9,500 nucleotides of DNA from Georgfuchsia sp049276455. Its GTDB lineage: Bacteria > Pseudomonadota > Gammaproteobacteria > Burkholderiales > Rhodocyclaceae. The stretch spans positions 1 through 9,500 of the forward strand of contig JBASWL010000229.1 of NCBI GenBank assembly GCA_049276455.1, given 5' to 3'. Position 1 is the first letter of the stretch; each line of letters begins with the position of its first letter. Shown one piece after another: positions 1-6,130 of this stretch. Below the pieces are notes generated by a model. The model was not told the origin of the DNA and ran no database searches. It saw only the letters and a program-made list of their open reading frames with translations. The position numbers were made by a program, and so were the translations under genes.

Positions 1-339
1 GCGCGGGTCGCGGCAATTCGCCGCGACCCGCGGTCCTGCGTGTGCATTTCCAGCGCGGGGACGGACATGGGACGAGGCAAGGCAATCACCTACAAGGGCA
101 AAGCAAGAGTGCACGCCCACGATGCGCCGGAAATCAAGGGCTGGTTCTACGAGGCGTTTGCGCGCAGGCTGCACCGTGGCGACAACCTGCAGCGCATTGC
201 GGCGATCGCCGCGGACCTCGATATTCCGGAACGCGTGGTGATCGAATTCATCCCGACGAAAGCCATCAGTTACGACGGCGACAGGCTCGCCGCCTCCGTT
301 CCCGGGCTCGAAGGCGGCTTCGAGAAGCTGTTCGCTTAG
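1..339 (+). CDS. PPOX-family (pyridoxamine 5'-phosphate oxidase-like) split-barrel flavoprotein, 5'-truncated by window edge
   Basis: The frame is open from base 1 and ends at TAG 337-339, giving 112 residues of what is probably a protein of about 130-150 residues. The stretch IRRDPR followed by CVCISS, then MGRGKAITYKGKARVH, a helix (PEIKGWFYEAFARRL) and a final VVIEFIPTKAISYDG is the usual order of the PPOX split beta-barrel: an RRDPR turn, a GKAxxxKGxARV strand, and a closing PxKxISYDG strand. Members bind FMN, F420 or haem and act as cytosolic oxidoreductases; the substrate here is unknown. A GTG at 40 and an ATG at 67 are internal in-frame codons. I reject them as starts because conserved family residues lie upstream of both. 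The gene converges on the minus-strand operon with only 18 bp between stops and no visible terminator. Family assignment is fairly firm; cofactor choice is open. Confidence 0.8.
   Translation, partial: ARVAAIRRDPRSCVCISSAGTDMGRGKAITYKGKARVHAHDAPEIKGWFYEAFARRLHRGDNLQRIAAIAADLDIPERVVIEFIPTKAISYDGDRLAASVPGLEGGFEKLFA
2..32. repeat. perfect 13-bp inverted repeat inside the PPOX coding sequence
   Basis: Left arm CGCGGGTCGCGGC (2-14), 5-nt loop AATTC (15-19), right arm GCCGCGACCCGCG (20-32). The arms match at all 13 positions and are almost pure G/C, so the transcript could form a very stable hairpin. No T-tract follows, and the reading frame runs through it, encoding the ARVAAIRRDPR segment. It is therefore not a normal terminator. 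Its role is unknown. Confidence 0.85.
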
Positions 340-357
340 CGCCGTATCCCGGTCAGC

Positions 358-1371
358 TCAGGTCCGCGGCAGACATGCCTGGAGATAGTCGTTCCACTGG
401 ACCTCTTGCGTCTCGCCCCAGCCGACGCCGCCGAATTGCGGCGACGTCCAGCGCGTCAGCGTGATGTGGCAATGGCAATTGTGCCAGGGATTCCATGGCG
501 CTCCGGCCACCACTTCACCCATGAACTCGTACTCGCGGCCGTCTTCGTCAACGGCGTGGATGACGTTGTGAAGCGGCGCCAGCCGCTTGTCGCGCTTGGT
601 CAGCTTCGAGACCTTTGGCAGCTTTCGCAGCACTCCGTCTTTCATGATCCAGGCATCCTTGACGATTTTGTCCGGCGGCACGTCGTAACGCCCGGCCCAT
701 TCCGGCTTCAGTGCGGGATCGTCGTGACAGCCTATGTTGAAGACGAAGTCCTTTGAAAAGAGCGCATTCATCCAGGTGTACGGCGGCACGCGTAATTCCG
801 CCTCCGGCCGTAGCTCGCCCCAGGAACGATCACGGTTGTACAGGCAGTCGACCTTGATGCGCTCGCCGTCGAGCACGAGCTCGCCGACGCAGTGCGTGCC
901 CTGCTCGAAGTGCTTGTTGTTGGAACGCATGACGGCATCCATGAATGCCGTGTATTCCAGGTCGATGCTGAAGCCGCGCGCCTTGTTCTCGTAAGTAATG
1001 CGCTGCTTCTTCATCGGATCGAGGAAGTCGATCGACAAGCCGTTGGCAAGCCGGATGTTCTTGTCTTGATCGAAGATGTCGTCCGACATATTGCTATGCA
1101 TGTCGTGGTAGTCGGCGAACATCGCATGTGGCACATTGCCTTTATGTACCCAAAGGCCGCCCGTGACCGATCCAACCGCGGGATGCATGTAGATGTAGAT
1201 GAAAGCATGGATATCCTTTTCCGGCACCTGGAAGCCCCAGCACCAGGTTTCGGTCAGCGTCGAGCCCGATACGCCCATCTTGCCGTGATAGAAATCGTCG
1301 CTGGGCTTTGCCTTGCCGAATCCCGTCGCATCCGAGACCCAGGCGATTTCGTCGTTAAGTTTGTCGCTCAT
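358..1371 (-). CDS. DUF7064/DUF7065-like protein (possible CrtC/AttH-type lipocalin-fold), 337 aa
   Basis: I chose the start at 1371 (MSDKLNDEIAW...) rather than the longer frame from 1440. It is preceded by AAGGAGGA (1384-1377) at 5 nt, and its ATG overlaps the upstream kinase stop as ATGA. The protein is rich in Trp and aromatics, with no signal peptide or membrane segment. Visible landmarks are a Trp-rich N-terminal beta region (ETWCWGF about 41-47, GGLWVHKG about 71-78), an HxEQGTHCVGEL segment (about 154-165), a RDRSWG motif (180-185), and a C-terminal GWGETQEVQWNDYL (317-330). The RDxSWG motif and a tandem beta-sandwich layout are what I recall for the DUF7064/7065 proteins found in lipid, steroid and aromatic catabolic clusters, often beside APH-type phosphotransferases, as here. 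The biochemical role is not established. It may bind or modify a hydrophobic substrate. Confidence 0.85.
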   Translation of the reverse strand: MSDKLNDEIAWVSDATGFGKAKPSDDFYHGKMGVSGSTLTETWCWGFQVPEKDIHAFIYIYMHPAVGSVTGGLWVHKGNVPHAMFADYHDMHSNMSDDIFDQDKNIRLANGLSIDFLDPMKKQRITYENKARGFSIDLEYTAFMDAVMRSNNKHFEQGTHCVGELVLDGERIKVDCLYNRDRSWGELRPEAELRVPPYTWMNALFSKDFVFNIGCHDDPALKPEWAGRYDVPPDKIVKDAWIMKDGVLRKLPKVSKLTKRDKRLAPLHNVIHAVDEDGREYEFMGEVVAGAPWNPWHNCHCHITLTRWTSPQFGGVGWGETQEVQWNDYLQACLPRT

Positions 1372-2828
1372 GCCATTCCTCCTTGACGGTCCAGGATCGC
1401 ATCCAGGCCGGCTACTTCGAACTTGGGCGCGAAAACGCAACCCGCCACAGCAAGCTTCACGTCATCCACGCCCGGCATCAACAGGCTGTTGAGCGAACCG
1501 AGACATGTTTCCGCGTTGCGCACTTCTTTCCAGACATCGAAGAACTTGACGACGTCGTCTGCATAATCTTTACCACCGTTCGCCTTGTACATCGCCATGA
1601 AATCGGGCCACTGCACCAGCTGCTCCACGAAAGGCCGTACGAATATCAGGTCTTCGGCGGCGTCGCTGAAATGGCAGAACTCCCAATCGAGCACCGCGGC
1701 GATGCGGTCCTCGTCGATGATGATGTTATGGAAGCCAAAGTCGCCATGGACCAGGCATGCCGGACGACCCTCCATGCGATGCAGGTTCCGTTTCAGCCAG
1801 TCGATGCCGAGAATCAGACCCGGATGCGGCTGGCGCTCCCGCTCGACGATCAGCCGTTCGATTGCGTCGAGATCCCTGCCCAGGCTGGTGGGAAGATCGA
1901 GTTCTGGATCGGCTGGGCGCAAGGCATGCAGCCGCGCCAAACATTCGGCGAAGCTCTCCGCCCATTTCCGCTTTGCTGCCGCTTCGGTGGGCACGCAGGC
2001 GTTGGCCGTGCGACCGCCGATGAAGCCGACGGCCATCACCGCCGTGCCGAAGATGCTTTCATCCGGTTCCATCCACAGCGGCTCGGGCGCAGGGACACCG
2101 GCACCGCGAGCCCTGGCAATCACGTCGAACTCGTCGACCACGGTGCTTCCCGTCGGCAAGCCGACGCCATCCTTGCGCAGGACAATCCGTCGCTCTCCGC
2201 CTGAGTCAAGCGTCTTCGCCAGATAGGTTTCTTTCGAATATCCACCGGTCAGCTTGCGGAACTCGACGAGTTTAGCGGAACCACGCTCGGGAAAGCGCCT
2301 GTTCAGATACTGCTCCAGTCCCGGCGCAGTGATGACGGCGCGCTCCACTGCCGCGTGCGAGATATCGTCGCGGCGTCCGCCTTTGTAGGTGCTTGCCGTA
2401 CCTGCCGCAATGGCCGGATCGAAGTGGGCGTAGTAGCCGATGAGATAATCCTTCAGCTTCTGCGTCACGGCACGGTACTGATCTTCACTCAGGTCCACGG
2501 TGCCTAGAATCCCGGCGAGGGTCATGGAAACATCGACGCCGACATGCCGAGACCACGTGTCGGTCCATTTCCTTGCGACGGAACCACATAACGCTGCAAC
2601 CGCTGTCTTCCCGGCAATCGCTTTTAGCGCGTCGACCAACTGACGCTCCTTTTCGCCCGCATCCAGCATGAACGCTTCGTCAGCCCGTTCGCGTGCGATC
2701 TCATGCTCCAGTGCTGTGACCGCCATATGTGCTTCGGTGAGCCAATCGCCCGTAAGCGCATCGGCTGACATCGCGCGACCAAGGAAATCCTTTACGGCAA
2801 TGAGTATCTTTTCAGTAACGCCGTCCAT
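1368..2828 (-). CDS. APH-family phosphotransferase (ACAD10/11-kinase-like) with ~150-residue N-terminal extension
   Basis: The protein has 486 residues. The C-terminal kinase domain (about 185-450) shows a G-loop-like GGYSKET (195-201), a probable ATP-binding Lys in VLRKD (K219), the catalytic loop HGDFGFHN (361-368, D363 and N368) and the metal-binding LDWE (D381). This is a complete APH/choline-kinase-type active site. In this context the family is closer to the kinase part of ACAD10/ACAD11, which phosphorylates hydroxyacyl-CoA, than to drug-resistance enzymes; that substrate link is inference. Residues 1 to about 150 are helical, charged and not part of the kinase fold. They resemble the small DUF6285-type domains found beside such kinases, but I am not certain. 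The start at 2828 has GGGAGG about 11-12 nt upstream, a little distant. The stop overlaps the next start (ATGA), so the two products are probably made in step. It is transcribed divergently from the SDR gene. Confidence 0.92.
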   Translation of the reverse strand: MDGVTEKILIAVKDFLGRAMSADALTGDWLTEAHMAVTALEHEIARERADEAFMLDAGEKERQLVDALKAIAGKTAVAALCGSVARKWTDTWSRHVGVDVSMTLAGILGTVDLSEDQYRAVTQKLKDYLIGYYAHFDPAIAAGTASTYKGGRRDDISHAAVERAVITAPGLEQYLNRRFPERGSAKLVEFRKLTGGYSKETYLAKTLDSGGERRIVLRKDGVGLPTGSTVVDEFDVIARARGAGVPAPEPLWMEPDESIFGTAVMAVGFIGGRTANACVPTEAAAKRKWAESFAECLARLHALRPADPELDLPTSLGRDLDAIERLIVERERQPHPGLILGIDWLKRNLHRMEGRPACLVHGDFGFHNIIIDEDRIAAVLDWEFCHFSDAAEDLIFVRPFVEQLVQWPDFMAMYKANGGKDYADDVVKFFDVWKEVRNAETCLGSLNSLLMPGVDDVKLAVAGCVFAPKFEVAGLDAILDRQGGMA

Positions 2829-3034
2829 TTTCGCCTAATCCTCCCTTGTTGGATTGGACCGCAATAGCCATCGCCGCCTACAACTGAATGCGTACAACCT
2901 GATGGGAGAGCGATCTCATGTTTGTCGTTCTAATCAATATAATATTCCAAAGACAGCATGTATTTCTATTTCAGGTACGCTAAAGCCGGATCAATGAGCA
3001 TCCGAGCATTCAATAATGCATTGGAGATCAATAA
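2829..3034. promoter_or_regulatory. divergent promoter region between kinase operon and SDR
   Basis: This 206-bp gap holds no gene. It is much more AT-rich than its surroundings between about 2920 and 3034. An exact TATAAT lies at 2938-2943 on the plus strand, inside the perfect inverted repeat AATAT-A-ATATT (2936-2946), so a -10-like hexamer can be read on both strands. I see no convincing -35 at 16-18 bp in either direction, so an activator may be needed. A small hairpin GCATT-CAATA-type repeat (3006-3010 with 3015-3019) lies just before the SDR ribosome-binding site GGAG (3023-3026). The transcription starts are inferred. Confidence 0.5.
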
Positions 3035-3850
3035 ATGACATCGGGACAACTCAAGGATAAAGTTGCTGTTGTGCTGGGGGCCTCGGCCGCCGAGGGAACT
3101 GGCTGGGCTATCGCCGAGGCACTTGCCGCTGAAGGAGCGAAGGTAGTGGTCGCGGCGCGCCGCTTGGCGCCGCTCGAAATCCTGGCAAGCCGGATTGGCG
3201 GCCATGCGGTGGCCTGCGACGCCGGCCGCGAGGAAGAGATCGCCGCACTGATGCGGGAAACCGCTGCCGCTTTTGGTTCCATCGATATTGCCGTCAATGC
3301 CGCGGCACAACCGGTGTTGGGCCGGATCGCCAAAGCCGAAGCCACAGCCATGCAGCGGTCACTTGACGTGAATTATCTCGGCAACGTCTATTTTGTTAAG
3401 TATGCGGCAGCCGCGATGAATGATGGCGGCTCGATTGTCCTGATTTCTTCATCCAGTGCGGCCCAACCGCTTCTGCCGTACTTTGCCTATGCTTGCGCCA
3501 AGGCTGCAACGGACTGCCTGGTACGTTATGCGGCACTGGAATACGGGCCGCGCGGAATTCGCGTCAACTCGATTCTCCCCGGCCCCATCAAGTCCGAGTT
3601 AACTAAACAGCTCTTCGCCATTCCGGGAGTAGAGGAAATCCACGCGCGCGAGATTCCATTAGGTCGCGTCGGACTGCCGCAGGATTATGCCAATGCCGTG
3701 TTGTGGCTAGCCGGCCCCGCTTTTATTACCGGCGTCAATCTGCCTGTGAGTGGCGGCAATCAGCTCACCCGCCAGCCACGCGGCGATGAGTTTCCATCCA
3801 GATCCGCCGCGCATCCGGGCGCAGATGGCGTGAAAAAGACAAATGCATAG
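3035..3850 (+). CDS. short-chain dehydrogenase/reductase (SDR), NAD(P)-dependent
   Basis: The 271-residue cytosolic Rossmann-fold enzyme oxidises or reduces a hydroxyl/keto group. Classical SDR landmarks are present in order: a nucleotide-binding loop LGASAAEGTGWAIA (14-27), an acidic CDAG (61-64), VNAAAQ in place of NNAG (87-92), structural Asn in DVNYLGN (N113), a Ser run ISSSSA with S139 in catalytic spacing, YACAK (Y152, K156), and the PG motif plus RVNSILPG (176-183). The glycine loop is G-x5-G-x-G rather than the usual G-x3-G-x-G, and about 25-30 polar residues extend beyond the normal C-terminal GG end. ARR after the second strand (40-43) suggests NADP(H), but this is tentative. The start has GGAG 8 nt upstream. 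The gene heads the plus-strand catabolic run and is divergent from the kinase operon. Confidence 0.95.
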   Translation: MTSGQLKDKVAVVLGASAAEGTGWAIAEALAAEGAKVVVAARRLAPLEILASRIGGHAVACDAGREEEIAALMRETAAAFGSIDIAVNAAAQPVLGRIAKAEATAMQRSLDVNYLGNVYFVKYAAAAMNDGGSIVLISSSSAAQPLLPYFAYACAKAATDCLVRYAALEYGPRGIRVNSILPGPIKSELTKQLFAIPGVEEIHAREIPLGRVGLPQDYANAVLWLAGPAFITGVNLPVSGGNQLTRQPRGDEFPSRSAAHPGADGVKKTNA

Positions 3851-3851
3851 C

Positions 3852-3871
3852 GCAGGCCGATTAAGGCCTGC
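3852..3871 (+). terminator. stem-loop directly after the SDR stop codon (attenuator-like, no T-tract)
   Basis: GCAGGCC (3852-3858), loop GATTAA, GGCCTGC (3865-3871): a perfect 7-bp stem starting 2 nt after the stop. It is followed by TGTGGTAGCC rather than a run of T, so it is not a standard intrinsic terminator. It may lower read-through into the next gene or protect the SDR message 3' end. The structure is seen; its function is inferred. Confidence 0.45.
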
Positions 3872-3924
3872 TGTGGTAGCCTAACCAACTCGAAAGTAAT
3901 GCACAAAAGAAAGGGGGAGCACTG

Positions 3925-4398
3925 ATGGACGACATTGGCAGACTCATCGCGATCGAAGAGATCAGGAAGGTCAAGGCGCGCTATTTTCGGGGACTCGACG
4001 AGAAGAACGAAACATTGCTGCGCGAAACTTTCGCCGACGATGTCGAGCTTGATTATCGTGGTTCCACGACCGACCCGGCGACTGGTTATAACGCATCCCA
4101 GGGCGTGACGGAAGCCATTCAGCGCGGTGGCGACCATTGCGCGAAGCTTATTGCCAATTCCCTGATCGGCATCGTTTCCGTTCATCACGGTTCGATCGGG
4201 GAGATAGAGATCACGGGCGAGGACACAGCGAGCGCGATATGGCCGATGGTGGACCGCCTGCGCTTCGGCCCAAACAGTCCGATTGCCGAGATGATCGGCT
4301 ATGGTCACTATCATGAGACTTATGTACGTATCGACGGCAAATGGCGGATCAAGACGCTACGATTGACCCGGCTGCGACTCGATGTGATTAGCGCCTAA
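3925..4398 (+). CDS. SnoaL-like / NTF2-fold protein 1 (BaiE-like dehydratase or isomerase candidate)
   Basis: At 157 residues this is the usual size for a single cone-shaped NTF2/SnoaL domain acting in the cytosol. It opens with an amphipathic helix, then KARYFRGLDEKNETLLRETFADD, a Tyr-x4-Asp arrangement (Y20, D25) like that of SnoaL_4 proteins and of bile-acid 7-alpha-dehydratase BaiE. A mid-domain VHHG (H87, H88) and a late GHYHETYVRIDGKWRIKTLRLTR (127-149) give the His and Arg positions usual for the pocket. Proteins of this fold dehydrate, isomerise or hydrolyse cyclic substrates; many have no known reaction. The start has a strong GGGGGAG 5 nt upstream. It follows the SDR by 74 bp with a hairpin between. 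Fold assignment is strong; a dehydratase role is inference from motif spacing and neighbours. Confidence 0.9.
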   Translation: MDDIGRLIAIEEIRKVKARYFRGLDEKNETLLRETFADDVELDYRGSTTDPATGYNASQGVTEAIQRGGDHCAKLIANSLIGIVSVHHGSIGEIEITGEDTASAIWPMVDRLRFGPNSPIAEMIGYGHYHETYVRIDGKWRIKTLRLTRLRLDVISA

Positions 4399-4612
4399 CG
4401 CTGCCTCCTGCCGCTGCAGCAAGTTTGGGGGGCGAGCAAGGACGCGATCCGGAGCGCCTGTGGATCGCCCTGCCATCCTGAGTTCTGCCGGCAAGGACGA
4501 GTTGGGCTGCCGTGTGGTTGACCTTGTCTCCGATTGGTAAATTCTTTTTGCTGCACGGCCAGTTTTTTGCGTTAAGCTTTATTTTTATAACTCAAAGAGG
4601 AGAGAGTTAACC
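4399..4612 (+). promoter_or_regulatory. 214-bp intergenic leader with inverted repeat, AT-rich tract and strong RBS
   Basis: No gene is seen here. GCGATCC (4444-4450) and GGATCGC (4462-4468) form a perfect 7-bp inverted repeat with an 11-nt spacer, without a following T-run. From about 4538 the DNA becomes AT-rich, with T-runs at 4544-4549 and 4563-4568 and a TATAAC at 4586-4591, ending in the purine-rich ribosome-binding site AAAGAGGAGAGAG (4594-4606). TTGACC (4518-4523) is a possible -35, but no -10 sits at good spacing. A start downstream of TATAAC would leave almost no leader. A separate promoter for the SnoaL-2/LLM pair is plausible but unproven. Confidence 0.35.
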
Positions 4613-5131
4613 ATGAGCCAGTCCGATACTGAAGCGATTATCCAGGTGATCAATCTTTATGCGTTGGGCATCGATACCCAGCGCTGGGAGTTGTTCGATC
4701 TCGTGTTCACACCCGACATGCGATGTGACTACGGCCCCACTTCCATCTGGCAAGATCTCGAAACGTTCAAGCGCGACTTCGAGGCCTTTCACGACCCATT
4801 CGATGGCACACAGCATGTGATGACTAATCACTTGGTGAAGGTTGACGGCGACAAAGCCTGTGCCACGACCTACGGACACTGGCGGCTGATCCGGAAATGC
4901 CTCGACGGTGGCGACTTCTGGGAAGGAAACGGTTGGTACGACGACAAACTGGTCAAGACTTCGGCCGGCTGGCGTATTCGCGAACGCACCTGTCGAATCA
5001 TCTGGTGGGGTGGGAACCCGCAAGCGCAAGAAACCATTCCAGGTGTCAAGTTTGTTCTGCAGACCACGAACCTGCGCCGCGAAGCCAAAGCGGGAGCGGT
5101 GCCGCTCTTGGATGCTCTCGTGAAGAAATAG
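4613..5131 (+). CDS. SnoaL-like / NTF2-fold protein 2
   Basis: The 172-residue cytosolic protein is a second SnoaL_4-type domain in the same cluster. LYALGIDTQRWELFDLVFTPDM again sets Tyr and Asp five residues apart (Y16, D21). QHVMTNH supplies H68 and H73, GWYDDKLVKTSAGWRIRERTCR (107-128) is the family's closing sheet, and WWGGNP (131-136) is a distinctive aromatic turn. It is clearly diverged from SnoaL-like protein 1, sharing only scaffold positions, so the two probably act on different steps or form a mixed oligomer; that is inference. The start has a long AG-rich ribosome-binding site and the longest upstream gap of the run. The LLM gene begins 13 bp after its stop, so the two form one transcription unit. 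The substrate is unknown. Confidence 0.9.
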   Translation: MSQSDTEAIIQVINLYALGIDTQRWELFDLVFTPDMRCDYGPTSIWQDLETFKRDFEAFHDPFDGTQHVMTNHLVKVDGDKACATTYGHWRLIRKCLDGGDFWEGNGWYDDKLVKTSAGWRIRERTCRIIWWGGNPQAQETIPGVKFVLQTTNLRREAKAGAVPLLDALVKK

Positions 5132-5144
5132 GGCAGAGACAGAT

Positions 5145-6041
5145 ATGCGAGTCGGCATTTCCTGCGCTGGCGTTGCACTCACGGCGACCGGCGCGTTTGT
5201 CCGGCAATCCGCGCAAGCGGCAGAACGCGCTGGCTTCAGCGCGTTCTGGGCGGCCGAGCACGTCGTTCTGTTCGGCGCCTATCCGGCGTCGAAGTACCCG
5301 TATGCCGCCATCAGCGGTACGGACGTTCCCATTCCCGATCCGCGCATGCCGATCGCCGATCCAGTCGTCACGATGATTTGGGCCGCAGCGGCCACCACCA
5401 AGATCGAAGTCGGCAGCGGCATCCTGATCCTGCCGCAACGCAACCCCGTGGTGCTGGCCAAGGAACTGGCCACGCTGGACGAATATTGCGGCGGGCGCGT
5501 TGTACTCGGCGTCGGTGTCGGCTGGTGCAAGGAAGAGTACGACGCCTGCAACGCGGACTGGGAAGGGCGCGGCAGGCGCACGGACGAACATATAGACGTT
5601 CTGCGTGCCCTGTGGCGAAACGACATGTCGCGCTTCTCGGGCGAGACGATCGCTTTCGACGACGCCTACTGCTACCCCAAGCCAGTCCGCAACAAGGACA
5701 TCCCCATTTTGATTGGCGGTGAAAGCGACGCCGCGCTCAAGCGAGTCGCCCGGGCCGGGGACGGCTGGTACGCGTTCAATCTGCCGGTCGATGATGCGCG
5801 CAGCCGGGTGCTAAGGCTCAAGCAGTTGACGGCGGAGCAAGGACGCGACCCCGAGTGCCTGCGCATCGTTGCCACCGTGTTCGCTGATACATCGATGGCT
5901 GTCCTCGAACGTTATCGCGAAGCCGGGATCACCGAATTCAATCTATTGGCGGTTGGCGTCTTGCCGCTCGATGGGCCCGGACTTGCAGATGGCATCGAGG
6001 AACTCGGGCGACGATTCGTTGCGCCGCTCGCGGACTGGTAA
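5145..6041 (+). CDS. LLM-class (luciferase-like) flavin/F420-dependent oxidoreductase, TIGR03619-like
   Basis: The 298-residue protein fits a single bacterial-luciferase TIM barrel. Diagnostic segments are AERAGFSAFWAAEHVV (26-41), a strand/turn SGILILPQRNPVVLAKE (91-107), the highly conserved LDEYCGGRVVLGVGVGW (111-127), YPKPVR and IPILIGG (186-192), and the C-terminal ALKRVARAGDGWY (197-209). These match the TIGR03619 group of predicted F420-dependent enzymes, though some members use FMN. It would perform hydride transfer or mono-oxygenation on the pathway substrate in the cytosol. The ribosome-binding site is weak (GGGCAGAG, 5131-5138), so coupling to SnoaL-like protein 2 just upstream probably matters. 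Eleven bases ending in the start codon (AGACAGATATG) recur exactly at the TetR start. Family is firm; cofactor and substrate are unproven. Confidence 0.93.
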   Translation: MRVGISCAGVALTATGAFVRQSAQAAERAGFSAFWAAEHVVLFGAYPASKYPYAAISGTDVPIPDPRMPIADPVVTMIWAAAATTKIEVGSGILILPQRNPVVLAKELATLDEYCGGRVVLGVGVGWCKEEYDACNADWEGRGRRTDEHIDVLRALWRNDMSRFSGETIAFDDAYCYPKPVRNKDIPILIGGESDAALKRVARAGDGWYAFNLPVDDARSRVLRLKQLTAEQGRDPECLRIVATVFADTSMAVLERYREAGITEFNLLAVGVLPLDGPGLADGIEELGRRFVAPLADW

Positions 6042-6130
6042 TTCGGGCTGAAGAGCTCGCGGGAACTTTTTGCGCGATGCATAGGTCGTGCCTGGTCTCG
6101 TGATCGCGGTTGCCATAGGAGAAGACAGAT

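Noticed and set aside
40..339. PPOX gene starting at GTG 40 or ATG 67
   Set aside because: Conserved PPOX residues (IRRDPR) lie upstream in the same open frame, so the gene enters from outside the window.
1372..1440. Upstream extension of the DUF7064-like gene to a start at 1440
   Set aside because: The extension reads as Arg/Pro/Ser-rich noise overlapping the kinase end, whereas the start at 1371 has an excellent AAGGAGGA at 5 nt and an ATGA overlap.
1383..2204. 273-codon plus-strand open frame antisense to the kinase
   Set aside because: The minus strand encodes a full APH active site (HGDFGFHN, LDWE). The plus-strand product has no recognisable domain.
3760..4314. 184-codon open frame on the minus strand across the SDR end and SnoaL-like protein 1
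   Set aside because: It is antisense to two genes with clear family motifs, has no recognisable domain, and contains translations of the opposite codons only.
6073..6108. CGCGAT...ATCGCG dyad before tetR as an autoregulatory operator
   Set aside because: Arms are only 6 bp with a 24-nt spacer and no further symmetry, which is expected by chance in GC-rich DNA.
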